Shown: in pieces, positions 1 to 8,761 of the stretch
Layout: every line of letters starts with the position of its first letter
Numbering within the stretch: the first letter of the stretch is position 1
Assembly: GCA_002731825.1 (NCBI GenBank)
Contig: PCCS01000003.1
Location: 24,441-73,512, forward strand
Source: Myxococcales bacterium
GTDB taxonomy: Bacteria; Myxococcota_A; Bradymonadia; UBA7976; UBA1532
Reading direction: 5' to 3'
Length of the DNA stretch: 49,072 nt
Program-made: the position numbers and the translations under genes
The notes under the pieces: model-generated
Databases searched by the model: none
Told to the model about the DNA's origin: nothing
Seen by the model: the letters and a program-made list of their open reading frames with translations, nothing else

Positions 1-507
1 GCGTTTAGCGCTCAAGAATTAGAGCGGGCCATGACGGCTTACATGCCCTACACGTTTCGTGGCCAAGACATGAGTAAGAAACGACTCAAGGGGCGTATTT
101 GGTTCGAAAAACCAAGGGACCTAAACCTCCTCCCTGGTAATCGTCTGAGTTATCGAATGAACTTCAATGCGCGTAAAATTAAGGTCAATTTGAAGGGGGT
201 TTTTGGTGCTGGACGCCGTGATGAGACCAAAATAAAATCGGCTCTAGAAGGCGGCGGCATTATCGACTTAGAGGTTCATTTGCGATTGGGAAATCGAAAC
301 ACGGAAGTGTGGATGACAGCGACGGTCAAAGCTGTTCGGCTCCACAAGCACAACACATCGCGGCATAGAAAGTTTTTGAAGGACGCCTTGGTGGGACAGT
401 TTTTCGGCTATCCGCTCCGCCTGAAAATACCTGCTGTTATATCCGCTCACAAGCCTATTTTATTGACCACGAAGAATCAGCTTGTCGTTTTGATGCGCGG
501 TCGATGA
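1..507 (+). CDS. Hypothetical protein, 5'-truncated by the window edge
   Basis: The reading frame is open from base 1, and the residues before the first ATG (position 31) read like ordinary coding sequence, so this is probably the C-terminal part of a longer protein; an ATG start at 31 giving 158 aa is the alternative. The visible part is basic, with clusters such as SKKRLKGR and RHRKFLKD, mixed with short beta-rich stretches (IIDLEVHLRL, VWMTATVKAVRL). There is no signal peptide, membrane segment or family motif I recognise. It converges on surE with only 3 nt between the stop codons. The pattern of beta strands and Arg/Lys is loosely PilZ-like, but no RxxxR / DxSxxG signature is visible, so I assign no function. 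Confidence 0.6.
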   Translation, partial: AFSAQELERAMTAYMPYTFRGQDMSKKRLKGRIWFEKPRDLNLLPGNRLSYRMNFNARKIKVNLKGVFGAGRRDETKIKSALEGGGIIDLEVHLRLGNRNTEVWMTATVKAVRLHKHNTSRHRKFLKDALVGQFFGYPLRLKIPAVISAHKPILLTTKNQLVVLMRGR

Positions 508-510
508 GAC

Positions 511-1278
511 TCAGCGACTGAGATTACGGTAATCGAGGATTGTATGACTTATAAGTCCCCGTTTCAGGCAGTCACTGTCTGTTGATGCGCTGGCGCCGAT
601 AGGCCTAGGGTCCGTTGGAAAAGCAAAGGCATACCCTGACTCTTTTCGGGCGAATAGACCGCCCAGACGCATTTGACCTAGAACCGTCTTTTCAATGGGG
701 GTATCCACCGTTAGCTGGGATGGGAAGTTGACGTTATGAACAACACCGTTCACGGGGTCACCATCCATAACCGATTTGCTGACTCGAGCTGCATGGCCGG
801 CCGCCAAGTCTCGTGCTAGAGCGACCTCACCGTCGACATGGCCGTTGGTGTCCTTGACGTGTTCAAAATGTTGTCTGTCGACGGCCTGGGAATAGGCGAC
901 AGCACGACACCCCCATAAGGACCCTTCGAGAGCCGCAGCCACCGTCCCCGAGGTCATGACAAGCGGGAGGGTGACATTAAAACCGACATTGATACCCGAT
1001 ACACAAATATCGATGGGCTTGGTCAGTAGATGACCTAAAGCCAGGTTGACACAATCGCTCGGCGTGCCGTCAACAGACCATGCGGGCCAGGGCAAATCGT
1101 TGCGTTGTTCGACAGCGACATCACGATGTCTCGAAAAAGAACGCCCGGCCCAGCTTTGCTCTTTCTTCGGCGCGACCACGTAGACATCGAAATCCGTTGA
1201 ATGAGCCGCTGCAAGAGCGTGTAAGAAGGCGCTATCAATGCCATCATCATTGGTTATTAGGGCGATGGGTCGTGACAC
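511..1278 (-). CDS. surE: 5'/3'-nucleotidase SurE (survival protein)
   Basis: A 255-aa SurE-family phosphatase, which removes phosphate from 5'- or 3'-nucleoside monophosphates using a divalent metal. The family's metal-binding start is present at residues 8-14 (ITNDDGI), followed by the substrate-loop region KEQSWAGRSFS and the SGINVGFN segment that corresponds to the usual SGxNxGxN. Length matches the family (about 245-260 aa). The start is GTG at 1276-1278, preceded by a strong AAAGGAGT Shine-Dalgarno (SD) sequence about 7 nt upstream. It is divergent from the DUF389 gene, with about 130 nt between starts, and its 3' end faces the upstream partial gene. The C-terminal part (after about residue 190) is less conserved in appearance. 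It is likely a cytoplasmic housekeeping enzyme. Confidence 0.93.
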   Translation of the reverse strand: MSRPIALITNDDGIDSAFLHALAAAHSTDFDVYVVAPKKEQSWAGRSFSRHRDVAVEQRNDLPWPAWSVDGTPSDCVNLALGHLLTKPIDICVSGINVGFNVTLPLVMTSGTVAAALEGSLWGCRAVAYSQAVDRQHFEHVKDTNGHVDGEVALARDLAAGHAARVSKSVMDGDPVNGVVHNVNFPSQLTVDTPIEKTVLGQMRLGGLFARKESGYAFAFPTDPRPIGASASTDSDCLKRGLISHTILDYRNLSR

Positions 1279-1411
1279 CGTTTACTCCTTTAATCTGGGG
1301 GTCAGTTCATGGCACCATCTGACCACATCGGTACGGTGGCTGGAAGATTGTTTTCAAACGCTCTACGTTACTGTTCGTTTCGACAGTGAGTCTATCCAGG
1401 GAGTATTTGAT

Positions 1412-3232
1412 TTGGCCATTGCGGTAATCGTCGAAAAGACAGCAGATATCGAGATGACTTTAGACTGGGCTTGGCGGATGGCGCTGGCACGTTCTGAAGG
1501 CTTATTTGTCTTATTTGCACAGGTCGGTCCAGAGGAGGCCGTTTGTGACCTTGACCCTACCGCTGTTGAAAATGGTGAAAAAAATCAACTCTGGGTGGCT
1601 GTCGCGACAAAAGTGCGACGATGGTACATCGATGCGTTGGATGACCCGGAAACATCCGACCTTGTCATCCGTAAAGTCATTGCACCACACCCGCATCGAG
1701 CGGTCCTTGCCGAGTTAGAACGGGCTGAACCTAGTTTCATTATTGCTTCTGCCGAACGGTCTAAGCGCAACGATGATCGCACCTTATCGATGAAATTAGC
1801 GCGCCGTACGCGTTTTCCCATATTTCTTTGTAACGGTGGTACCAGCGAGGCACCGAAACGAATCTTATTCCCATTATTTGAGACTGAGTTTATCGATAGT
1901 TCGGTCCGAGAATTAGCACCGATTATTGGGGCTGATTCAGCGCGTTACACTGTACTTGCGGTCGTTCCGACCGCCGTTGAATTCGGAGAAGATGTTGGGC
2001 GTAAAAGCATCAGCCGAGCTTTAAAAACGATGGGGGTCGACAGCGCAGGCCAACTTAAAACAAAAGTTGTTATCTCAGATGATCTGGATGATGCCATTGC
2101 AATGACGGCGGCCGATCATGATGCGCTTCTGATGGCTGTGCCTGGGCCTTCGACTATGTACCGCAGTCTTTTTGGTCGGCTTAGGGAACGCATAAAAAAA
2201 CGAGACGATGCATTTCCCTTCATCGTGTTCAGGCAGAGAAAAAGTTGGCACCAAAGACTTTTACCAATTCTAGACCGATGGCTTAATCTATGGGTGCCTC
2301 AAACAGAGCGTGCTGCCAGAATTGATGTCTACGAGAGTTTACAGAGCGGATCGCGGTGGGGATTCGATTTCATGATGTTGATCGCATTGTCGACGGCGAT
2401 CGCAGCACTCGGGCTTCTCCAAGGCTCGCCGGCAGTGGTTATCGGCGCAATGCTGGTGGCGCCATTAATGACACCGATGCTCGGTGCAGGTTTAGCCTTA
2501 TTACAGGGCAATCCCAGGCTACTAAAGGAATCGACGAAATCAATTCTTCTTGGTTTTTTGCTTGCGCTTGCCTTGGGGCTGCTCGTTGGGCTTTTGAGCC
2601 CAATCAAGGTTTTGACCAGTGAAATGGCCGCGCGTGGTGCCCCGAATTTATTAGATTTAGGTGTCGCTCTAATCTCTGGTTTTGCAGCTGCCTATGCCTA
2701 CGCGCGCACTCACTTGAGTGCAGCACTGCCAGGTGTCGCGATCGCGGCGGCATTAGTCCCCCCAATTGCAACCGCGGGATTATGTTTTGCTCTCGGTGAA
2801 TTTCAAGTCGGTGCGGGCGCCGTCTTGTTGTTTGGGACCAATGTCCTGGCAATTGTCGTCGGAGCGACCTGCGCGTTCTACAGCTTTGGTCTTCGTGGAC
2901 GAGACGACCTTCGCTCTTGGGCATCTCGTTTCATCTTGCTTCTGGTGTTTGCTACGCTTTTGCTTGCGGTTCCATTAAGTTCTTTTCTCTGGGGAATCGC
3001 AGAGCGGCCTAATGCCGGTCTGTCAGGTCAGTTAAAACAGATGGTTGAGCGCTCTGGTTATGAACTCGGTGCGCTTGAAAAGCGGGGTGACTGGGTTGTT
3101 TTGAAAGTGCGTGGTGATGCTCGATTTCCGCCGGAGGCTGTGACTCAAATTGAGTCGGCTTTAAGAGAAGCCAACCAGCGTTCACTGAAGCTTCGAGTCA
3201 TCACGGAGCTGGTCACCATCGGGGGGCAATGA
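1412..3232 (+). CDS. USP-like / DUF389 integral membrane protein
   Basis: A 606-aa protein when started at TTG 1412, which has an AGGGAG SD about 8 nt upstream; an upstream frame extension to 1238 would run into surE and is not supported. Residues 1 to about 280 look like tandem universal-stress-protein-like alpha/beta repeats (for example AIAVIVEKTADIEMTLDWAW, and a later PSFIIASAERS segment). From about residue 310 there is a DUF389-type hydrophobic domain with about six transmembrane segments, including the family-typical GSPAVVIGAMLVAPLMTPML and ALPGVAIAAALVPPIATAGL stretches. A short cytoplasmic or periplasmic tail follows. DUF389 proteins are uncharacterised membrane proteins often fused to USP domains; a stress-linked transport role is inference only. 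Its 3' end overlaps the convergent CDF transporter gene by 51 nt. Confidence 0.85.
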   Translation: MAIAVIVEKTADIEMTLDWAWRMALARSEGLFVLFAQVGPEEAVCDLDPTAVENGEKNQLWVAVATKVRRWYIDALDDPETSDLVIRKVIAPHPHRAVLAELERAEPSFIIASAERSKRNDDRTLSMKLARRTRFPIFLCNGGTSEAPKRILFPLFETEFIDSSVRELAPIIGADSARYTVLAVVPTAVEFGEDVGRKSISRALKTMGVDSAGQLKTKVVISDDLDDAIAMTAADHDALLMAVPGPSTMYRSLFGRLRERIKKRDDAFPFIVFRQRKSWHQRLLPILDRWLNLWVPQTERAARIDVYESLQSGSRWGFDFMMLIALSTAIAALGLLQGSPAVVIGAMLVAPLMTPMLGAGLALLQGNPRLLKESTKSILLGFLLALALGLLVGLLSPIKVLTSEMAARGAPNLLDLGVALISGFAAAYAYARTHLSAALPGVAIAAALVPPIATAGLCFALGEFQVGAGAVLLFGTNVLAIVVGATCAFYSFGLRGRDDLRSWASRFILLLVFATLLLAVPLSSFLWGIAERPNAGLSGQLKQMVERSGYELGALEKRGDWVVLKVRGDARFPPEAVTQIESALREANQRSLKLRVITELVTIGGQ

Positions 3233-4243
3233 GTGGGTCGGGGCAAGCTCTGGTTCGATATCGATGTATTTTAACTTAGGGACCAGTTCTTGAATTCCGA
3301 TTTCGATTCGGTCCACTTCTCGACCTAATGTCCTGACGATGTCATCGGTATATTGTTTTGCAAAATTGTCCAGATCAGATTCTGTTTGCAGGCCCTTGTT
3401 CCAAGCCGACTGAATGGAATGTCGATTTAAATCAGCCAAGTACAGACTGTTGAATCGAAGTCCCAGCTGTAAATCATAGGTCTCGGTATCGATGATTTCA
3501 CTTTTCAGACTCACGATCTCTGCAATGCTTGGTTGGGTGTTTAAGTACTCTCTTATCTTTGCCTCTGCCTCCGTGGGAATTGCTCGACCGAGGAGCAATT
3601 CACGGTTTCGTGCGATAAGCCAAATGGCGACCCAACCCAAGAGTAGTCCGATTAAAATTGAGCCCACCGCATCCCAGCGAGGGTCGCCCGTCCAGTGGCT
3701 TAGACTGATGCATGCGAGGGCGATCAAGACACCAACACAGGCAGCGGCGTCTTCCAAGAGAACGGCGACAGCGGGCGGGTCTGCATCGGTTTTCAAGTAG
3801 GCGAAGAATGATTGCGCCCCCTTGAGCGACCAAAGCGCCCGTGCAGCTAAGAAAAGAATGAGAGCTTCTACGACAAATGCGAAGATGAGGACGCCCACAG
3901 CCCAGGCGAGTCCGGTCGACTCGTTTGGATGAATGAACGAATGAATACCGTGGTACAGACTGACGCCGCAGCCGAGAAAGAAAATCCCCACAGCGCTCAT
4001 GAGCGACCAGACGAATCGTTCGCGACCGTAGCCGTACTGATATGTCGAGTCCGCCGATTTGGATGATTTAATGACGCCGAGATATAATAAAGCCTGGTTC
4101 ATTACGTCCGCGACACTGTGGATGGCTTCTGACAAAATAGAGCCTGAACCAGTCATCGCGAAGGCCACAAATTTGGCGACGGCCACAACCGCATTACCGA
4201 TCATCGCCGAGACCACAGCAAAACGTGATTCTGAACTAGCCAA
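3182..4243 (-). CDS. Cation diffusion facilitator (CDF) family transporter, ZnT9-like
   Basis: A 353-aa CDF-family divalent-metal/proton antiporter. The N-terminal half has about six membrane segments. The first metal-site motif HxxxD is present (H42-S-V-A-D46 in SEAIHSVADVMNQ). In the segment where ordinary CDFs carry the second HxxxD, the sequence is VLLEDAAACVG (E164-D165), with no His; this ED variant resembles the SLC30A9/ZnT9 branch. The loop motif DPRWDA (D187...D191) is conserved. Residues from about 215 form the cytoplasmic regulatory domain. The start is TTG 4243 with a GAGGTG SD 7 nt away. The substrate metal cannot be read from the sequence. The gene overlaps the DUF389 gene tail-to-tail. 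Confidence 0.9.
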   Translation of the reverse strand: MASSESRFAVVSAMIGNAVVAVAKFVAFAMTGSGSILSEAIHSVADVMNQALLYLGVIKSSKSADSTYQYGYGRERFVWSLMSAVGIFFLGCGVSLYHGIHSFIHPNESTGLAWAVGVLIFAFVVEALILFLAARALWSLKGAQSFFAYLKTDADPPAVAVLLEDAAACVGVLIALACISLSHWTGDPRWDAVGSILIGLLLGWVAIWLIARNRELLLGRAIPTEAEAKIREYLNTQPSIAEIVSLKSEIIDTETYDLQLGLRFNSLYLADLNRHSIQSAWNKGLQTESDLDNFAKQYTDDIVRTLGREVDRIEIGIQELVPKLKYIDIEPELAPTHSLPPDGDQLRDDSKLQ

Positions 4244-4408
4244 AGGGATTCACCTCATCCAATGATACACCCATAATCTATTTAGATTTTGGTCTGGGAT
4301 GCAATGATGATTATTGCGTCCGGCCAGCTATGGCAGACGCACTGTTGATTCGTGGGCGTTGAGCAACTCAGAAATAATCGCTAAAACAGGGGAGAAAGGT
4401 TGGTGCAA

Positions 4409-5611
4409 ATGGGGGCGAGTAAATCTTCGAGAAATCGGGGCCGTAAGGAACAGCCCAGCGACCGCATCGCTCAGGCTTTGCGCATGATTCACGGAGCCCT
4501 CAAGAGCGAAGCGGCGCGCCGGGGACGAGACAGGCCAAATACGATCACTCTCGACTTGGCTTTTGACGAAACTGGTGAGGTATCCTGGCATCGATCGGCC
4601 GACGTCCTTATTTCGGCGGCATTCGAGCCTGGTACGGACCCATCCCCCGAATACGAACACGGGCCTTTATGGTGTTTTCAATGCAAGACGGACGGCTGCG
4701 GACACTCTCGGCCAGATGATCCGAGGCAAACCTTTGCCGGGTATACCGCGACAGGTAAGCCCAAGTGGCTCGGCCTACTCGATCTCTGTCTGACGTTTCG
4801 ACCCCAGGGGATGGATAGCTTATTCGGCCCCAAACCATCGATTGTGGTGATGGCTTTAACAGATAACCAGTTGAGCGATGAGCGGCTACCGCAGTTTACG
4901 GAAGGACATGGCACCCATCGCGTTCTGGGTCAGATCGTCGTTGGATTACTCAACCCAAAATTAGACGCGTCATCCCACCATGACGACAAACGCACACTGA
5001 CCATTCAAGTTTTGAGTGTGAAGACAGGGGAAGGGGAGTTCGAATACCGATTGAATTTGATTGGGTTCACGCTCAATGAAATCGCAGACGCAGCCTCCAA
5101 AACCCGGGGTGGGCGTTCTCCAGCAGAGCGCTTGAGGCGACTGATTTCTAAAACCCAGGCGCGCTTGCATGCTGCGCCTCAAAAACTCGCAACCCTGACG
5201 GGCACTCAGGAAGAACGCCGCGCGATTTTCATTGAGAAGACCCTCAAGACACTGAAGCGAGACGTGAGTCAAATTTTCTCCAGTCAGATTGGGCGGACTG
5301 AGCATGCTCGAGTTCGACACCTGTCGGGTCAACGCCCGACCCGAAAGGCTTGGGATGATTCAAAGCGGGTACCGCTCGAACGTGTGCTTTATGACAAACG
5401 CCATAAAACATATGTGGTCATCGGAAAACGCAGTCGGGCGCATATCTTCTCACCGGCAGGCTTACACGTCACCAGTCTTAGACTCCAATCTGGCGAAATC
5501 GATAGGAAACTTAAGCGTGAAAGGTGGGTCCAAGTCACACAAGATGATTACGAATCGCTGATGGCTAAGTTGAAAAGCCGAGGTGACACTCGCGTGGTCA
5601 ATGACCAATGA
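4409..5611 (+). CDS. Hypothetical protein with a CxxC-x4-CxH cluster
   Basis: A 400-aa soluble-looking protein of unknown family. I chose ATG 4409 (AAAGG about 9 nt upstream); TTG 4400 and GTG 4403 in the same frame are alternatives. Residues 89-99 contain WCFQCKTDGCGH, i.e. Cys89, Cys92, Cys97 and His99, a plausible metal (Zn) site. The central region has mixed alpha/beta character; residues about 225-310 are highly charged and helical, suggesting a coiled or nucleic-acid-binding segment (many Lys/Arg, e.g. RLRRLISKTQARL). The C-terminus (about 320-400) looks beta-rich. No signal peptide is visible. Its stop overlaps the ATG of the next gene (ATGA), so the two products are probably co-translated. 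I do not recognise the family and assign no function. Confidence 0.7.
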   Translation: MGASKSSRNRGRKEQPSDRIAQALRMIHGALKSEAARRGRDRPNTITLDLAFDETGEVSWHRSADVLISAAFEPGTDPSPEYEHGPLWCFQCKTDGCGHSRPDDPRQTFAGYTATGKPKWLGLLDLCLTFRPQGMDSLFGPKPSIVVMALTDNQLSDERLPQFTEGHGTHRVLGQIVVGLLNPKLDASSHHDDKRTLTIQVLSVKTGEGEFEYRLNLIGFTLNEIADAASKTRGGRSPAERLRRLISKTQARLHAAPQKLATLTGTQEERRAIFIEKTLKTLKRDVSQIFSSQIGRTEHARVRHLSGQRPTRKAWDDSKRVPLERVLYDKRHKTYVVIGKRSRAHIFSPAGLHVTSLRLQSGEIDRKLKRERWVQVTQDDYESLMAKLKSRGDTRVVNDQ

Positions 5612-6546
5612 CGACGCGTACACTTCGTTTTATCGTGGCCACCATATGCCTGATGCTGGGCGTTGTCTGGTTTGTCAATTCCGATGGCAGACGGGCATCG
5701 GATAAGGCGTTTGGCCGTTATGACCGAACTGTTCTGCCCGAAGCCTCAGGCCTCGCGAGAAGTCGAAAAAACGTGGGCGTTTTCTGGACCCATAACGATT
5801 CGGGTTCTGCTCCAATTTTGTATGCGACGACAGCTCGTGGGCGCCTGCTGGCGGAAATCGAATTACTTGGCGCATCATCCGTTGACTGGGAAGCAGTCGC
5901 AGCGGATGACCGTGGCTCGCTGTATATTGCTGACTTTGGCAATAACGGGAATCATCGAAGAAATTTATCGATTCACGTGATTTCTGAACCTAAGATCCAA
6001 TCGACGGCAGACGAGGTGATTCGCATGGCGATCCCCGTTCATCGAAGCATTCAGTTTCGGTATCCAGACCAGACGGCGTTCCCGCCCAAAATGCGGAATT
6101 ATGACGCTGAAGCCCTATTTTGGGGGCCGAGCCCAAAGCTCGGTCGACCGACCTTATTTCTATTAACGAAGCATCGAAGTGATCGTCGAACAAAACTATA
6201 TCGGTTTGATTCGGTCGATGGGCAGCGCGATAGTCAGGCACTGACGTTGGTTGCAGAGACAGACTTAAAAGGCGATTTAAAAGGCCGAGGGTTGGTAACG
6301 GGCGCTGCGATCCATGACGATGGGCGGCGAATCGCTGTCCTCACCTACTACGCTATTTATATTTTTCAGCGATCAATTAAAGGCGACGATTATTTGGCTG
6401 AATTGCTCTCGACTATCGAACTTAATCTCGATGAAATGAAGCAAGTCGAAGCCATTAGCTGGGTCGGCCATTCCCTTTTTGTATCCAATGAACAGGCCGA
6501 GATTTTTCTTATCGACAATCCGATGAAGCAGGTGCGTTTCCCATGA
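5608..6546 (+). CDS. Membrane-anchored or secreted beta-propeller-like protein
   Basis: A 312-aa protein with an N-terminal hydrophobic segment (residues about 6-25) that could be a signal peptide or anchor. The rest has the pattern of a beta-propeller hypothetical family: the HNDSGSAPILYA segment, the SSVDWEAVAADDRGSLYIADF segment (a DWExVA / LYIADxGxN motif), and repeated beta-strand-rich blocks with Tyr/Phe, ending in VEAISWVGHSLFVSNEQ. Proteins with this HNDSG...DWEDIA...LYIGDIGDN pattern are common in secreted bacterial proteins but are not assigned a reaction as far as I know. The start codon overlaps the stop of the previous gene (ATGA at 5608-5611), implying translational coupling, so the pair may act together at the cell envelope. 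Confidence 0.75.
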   Translation: MTTRTLRFIVATICLMLGVVWFVNSDGRRASDKAFGRYDRTVLPEASGLARSRKNVGVFWTHNDSGSAPILYATTARGRLLAEIELLGASSVDWEAVAADDRGSLYIADFGNNGNHRRNLSIHVISEPKIQSTADEVIRMAIPVHRSIQFRYPDQTAFPPKMRNYDAEALFWGPSPKLGRPTLFLLTKHRSDRRTKLYRFDSVDGQRDSQALTLVAETDLKGDLKGRGLVTGAAIHDDGRRIAVLTYYAIYIFQRSIKGDDYLAELLSTIELNLDEMKQVEAISWVGHSLFVSNEQAEIFLIDNPMKQVRFP

Positions 6547-6602
6547 CTGCCCATCCTTCGGTCTGTGCTATAACGTGTGCTTAAAGAAGGTGCCCTTAGT
6601 TT

Positions 6603-8258
6603 ATGTGGACTCCGTTAAAATTCGTACTGTCTCTATGGTGGGGGCTGAGCCTGCTCGGCTGTGTGGGTGATGCGCCAAAATTGGCGTCGTTGTCCCAGTC
6701 CATGGATTCGACCCTCGAGCTGGACGCCGGTCCCCAGCTGTCAACGCCCTTTGGTGAGGACCAATCGGTGCACAGAGACGCTGGCATCCCCGATGCGGCC
6801 ATGGATGTCGGTCCGGTCGAGCACCCCCAAGATGCCGCGACCGACGATTTTGCACTCGCGGACGCGGAGCCTATTGATTCGGCAGTTGATGCAGCACCTG
6901 TTGCGGACAGCGGCTATTGGTCACGCTCGTATCCCAGTGTGATTTTTGGCGCCACGCATAATTCCTACTCTGGCGGTGAACGCGGGAGCCTCACGGAGCA
7001 GCTCACTATTGGTGTTCGCATGCTCGAACTCGACGTGCATGTAGATGGTTATTACACGGCGGACGACGATTGGCGTATCGGTCACTGGCGAGCGGGAAAT
7101 GACGTTGCCGATGACCTGGATGGCAACCCTGATAATGACCGTCTGACACCGTGGTTGCAACTCATCCAGGATTGGTCAAACTCGAACCGTGGCCATGCGC
7201 CCATTACGTTGGCGATCGATCTTAAAGACACTTTAAGTGACCAGCCTGGCCCTGACCAAGGCAATTTGGGCGCGCTTAATCGGACCCTTCTCGATGTCTT
7301 CGGTAACAAATTGTTCAAGGCCGACGATCTGCAGGTGCGGGGTTGGCCCTCCATAGGTGAGCTGAGAGATCGGATCATCGTTGTGCTCTCAGGTAACCGG
7401 GCCGACACTCAACTCTACTGGCGAGATGTTGGTAAGGACCCAACCCTGTCCATGAATGCTCACGGCCGAGTGGTTCAGATCCATGCGTCTTTTCAAAATG
7501 AACTTTGGTTTTGGACCGGTTTCAAAAGAAATGATGAGACCATCGATTGGTGGCATCATGGACAATATGACACGGGTCAAGAGCCTGCAGTTGTCATGAA
7601 TGATTCAGGAATTATTTTTGATATCCACAGAACACATCATAATTCAGATCGTATTTATGGCGCCGTGGGGCACTTGAATCCAGATTTTACGATCACCTGG
7701 TTTGATGCGAGACATTTCATTGATGGGCGAAATCCCAGTGTCACCCTGGTCGGTCAAGATCGAGTTCGTGTGATTGTTGATGATGACGGTGAGCGCGAAC
7801 TCATTGAGGGTCAGTTATCCGAGGACAGGACCCAAATCGCTTGGGGAGACGCGAGCACGACAGCCTTTGCCCATTTTGATAACAGTCGGTCCCAGGGCTT
7901 TGAAGCCGTCGTTGCCCCCGATCTGACAGCGGGACTCAATACCCTTCAATATCGATTTGAGTTGGGGGTCCTCAAACGTATTCAATACCAGCAGATCATG
8001 TTTGCAGAGTACCAGCGAGGTGATAGCAACGAGTTCGCATTAAACTCTTATTTTGCTGCGGCCGCTGCCGATGATAATGCGGGGGCTTTTTTAATTCCTT
8101 GGGCGCTGACTAAGCCAACACGAATGTGGTCTTTTCACGAAGACCGAATAGACGATGTCTTTTTCCCGACGTTTCCTGCGACCGATGAACCGTTTGCAGA
8201 CTGGTATCATGAGTTTATGATTCGAGTGGATGCAATCGATTGGGTCCCGCGGCGGTGA
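6603..8258 (+). CDS. Lipoprotein with PI-PLC-like (PLC X-domain-like) catalytic domain
   Basis: A 551-aa secreted lipoprotein. The signal peptide ends in the lipobox SLLGC (Cys20). Residues about 40-105 are an Asp/Ala-rich, disordered-looking linker. From residue 110 the sequence matches the phosphoinositide phospholipase C-like TIM-barrel superfamily: GATHNSYSG with His119, RMLELDVHVDG with Glu142 and Asp144, and RIGHW with His161, i.e. the two catalytic histidines and the acidic metal or substrate residues. A conserved ITLAIDLKDTL strand follows. The second half (about 310-551) is a less recognisable beta-rich region. The likely role is cleavage of a phosphodiester in a glycolipid or phospholipid at the cell surface; the substrate is unknown. 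AGAAGGTG lies about 10 nt upstream of the ATG. Confidence 0.82.
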   Translation: MWTPLKFVLSLWWGLSLLGCVGDAPKLASLSQSMDSTLELDAGPQLSTPFGEDQSVHRDAGIPDAAMDVGPVEHPQDAATDDFALADAEPIDSAVDAAPVADSGYWSRSYPSVIFGATHNSYSGGERGSLTEQLTIGVRMLELDVHVDGYYTADDDWRIGHWRAGNDVADDLDGNPDNDRLTPWLQLIQDWSNSNRGHAPITLAIDLKDTLSDQPGPDQGNLGALNRTLLDVFGNKLFKADDLQVRGWPSIGELRDRIIVVLSGNRADTQLYWRDVGKDPTLSMNAHGRVVQIHASFQNELWFWTGFKRNDETIDWWHHGQYDTGQEPAVVMNDSGIIFDIHRTHHNSDRIYGAVGHLNPDFTITWFDARHFIDGRNPSVTLVGQDRVRVIVDDDGERELIEGQLSEDRTQIAWGDASTTAFAHFDNSRSQGFEAVVAPDLTAGLNTLQYRFELGVLKRIQYQQIMFAEYQRGDSNEFALNSYFAAAAADDNAGAFLIPWALTKPTRMWSFHEDRIDDVFFPTFPATDEPFADWYHEFMIRVDAIDWVPRR

Positions 8259-8275
8259 TCTCCGCTGAATGCCTG

Positions 8276-8761
8276 CTAAATGCGGTATGGCTTTAGAAAG
8301 TACAGGGCGATTTCATCAAGGGCATCCTCTTGAGCTTCCAGGATATCCCTATTTGTAGACGAGACCTCACCACTGGCAATCAATCCACCACTGTGGCGTA
8401 TCAATTGGAAATCGGCAACGGCCCGATACTCAATTTCAGCACGTGAGAAATCGTCGAAGGCGTCGACGCGTAGATCCACGATCAAAATCGCATCTGATGC
8501 GAGCGTGTCGACCCCATTAATGGCTTTAAAGCCTGAGATGGCGCGCAGCTCGTTGACAAGGTAGAGCTGCGTTGCCGAATCCAGGTCGGGAAAGACAGCG
8601 TCTCCGCTCAAGGCGATGGGTTCCACATAAACTGACCGGTATTGGACGAAGTCGATTCGACCTTCATGGGACAAGGTGACCGGCTGGCATGCCGACAACC
8701 CGGCTGCAAGGATTGCCAGTAAGAAAAACGGGAGTTTGGCTCGACGTTGTCTAGAAAACAT
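8276..8761 (-). CDS. Small lipoprotein, ABC-type/LptE-like envelope family (unassigned)
   Basis: The likely start is ATG 8761, giving 161 aa; a longer frame up to 9019 runs antisense through the upstream gene's coding strand position and is not needed. The N-terminus is a classic lipoprotein signal: RQRR basic region, hydrophobic core, and lipobox GLSAC with Cys25. The mature part alternates beta-strands and helices (SVYVEPIALSGD, LYLVNELRAISGF, AILIVDLRVDAF) in a way typical of small periplasmic outer-membrane lipoproteins such as those with a LptE/DUF4136-like fold, though I cannot name the family. The ATG lies 11 nt inside the 3' end of the preceding outer-membrane barrel gene, so the two are one operon and probably co-translated. 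Confidence 0.75.
   Translation of the reverse strand: MFSRQRRAKLPFFLLAILAAGLSACQPVTLSHEGRIDFVQYRSVYVEPIALSGDAVFPDLDSATQLYLVNELRAISGFKAINGVDTLASDAILIVDLRVDAFDDFSRAEIEYRAVADFQLIRHSGGLIASGEVSSTNRDILEAQEDALDEIALYFLKPYRI

Noticed and set aside
1238..1411. N-terminal extension of the USP-DUF389 protein
   Set aside because: It would overlap the start of surE and carry no USP-like sequence; the TTG at 1412 has a good SD.
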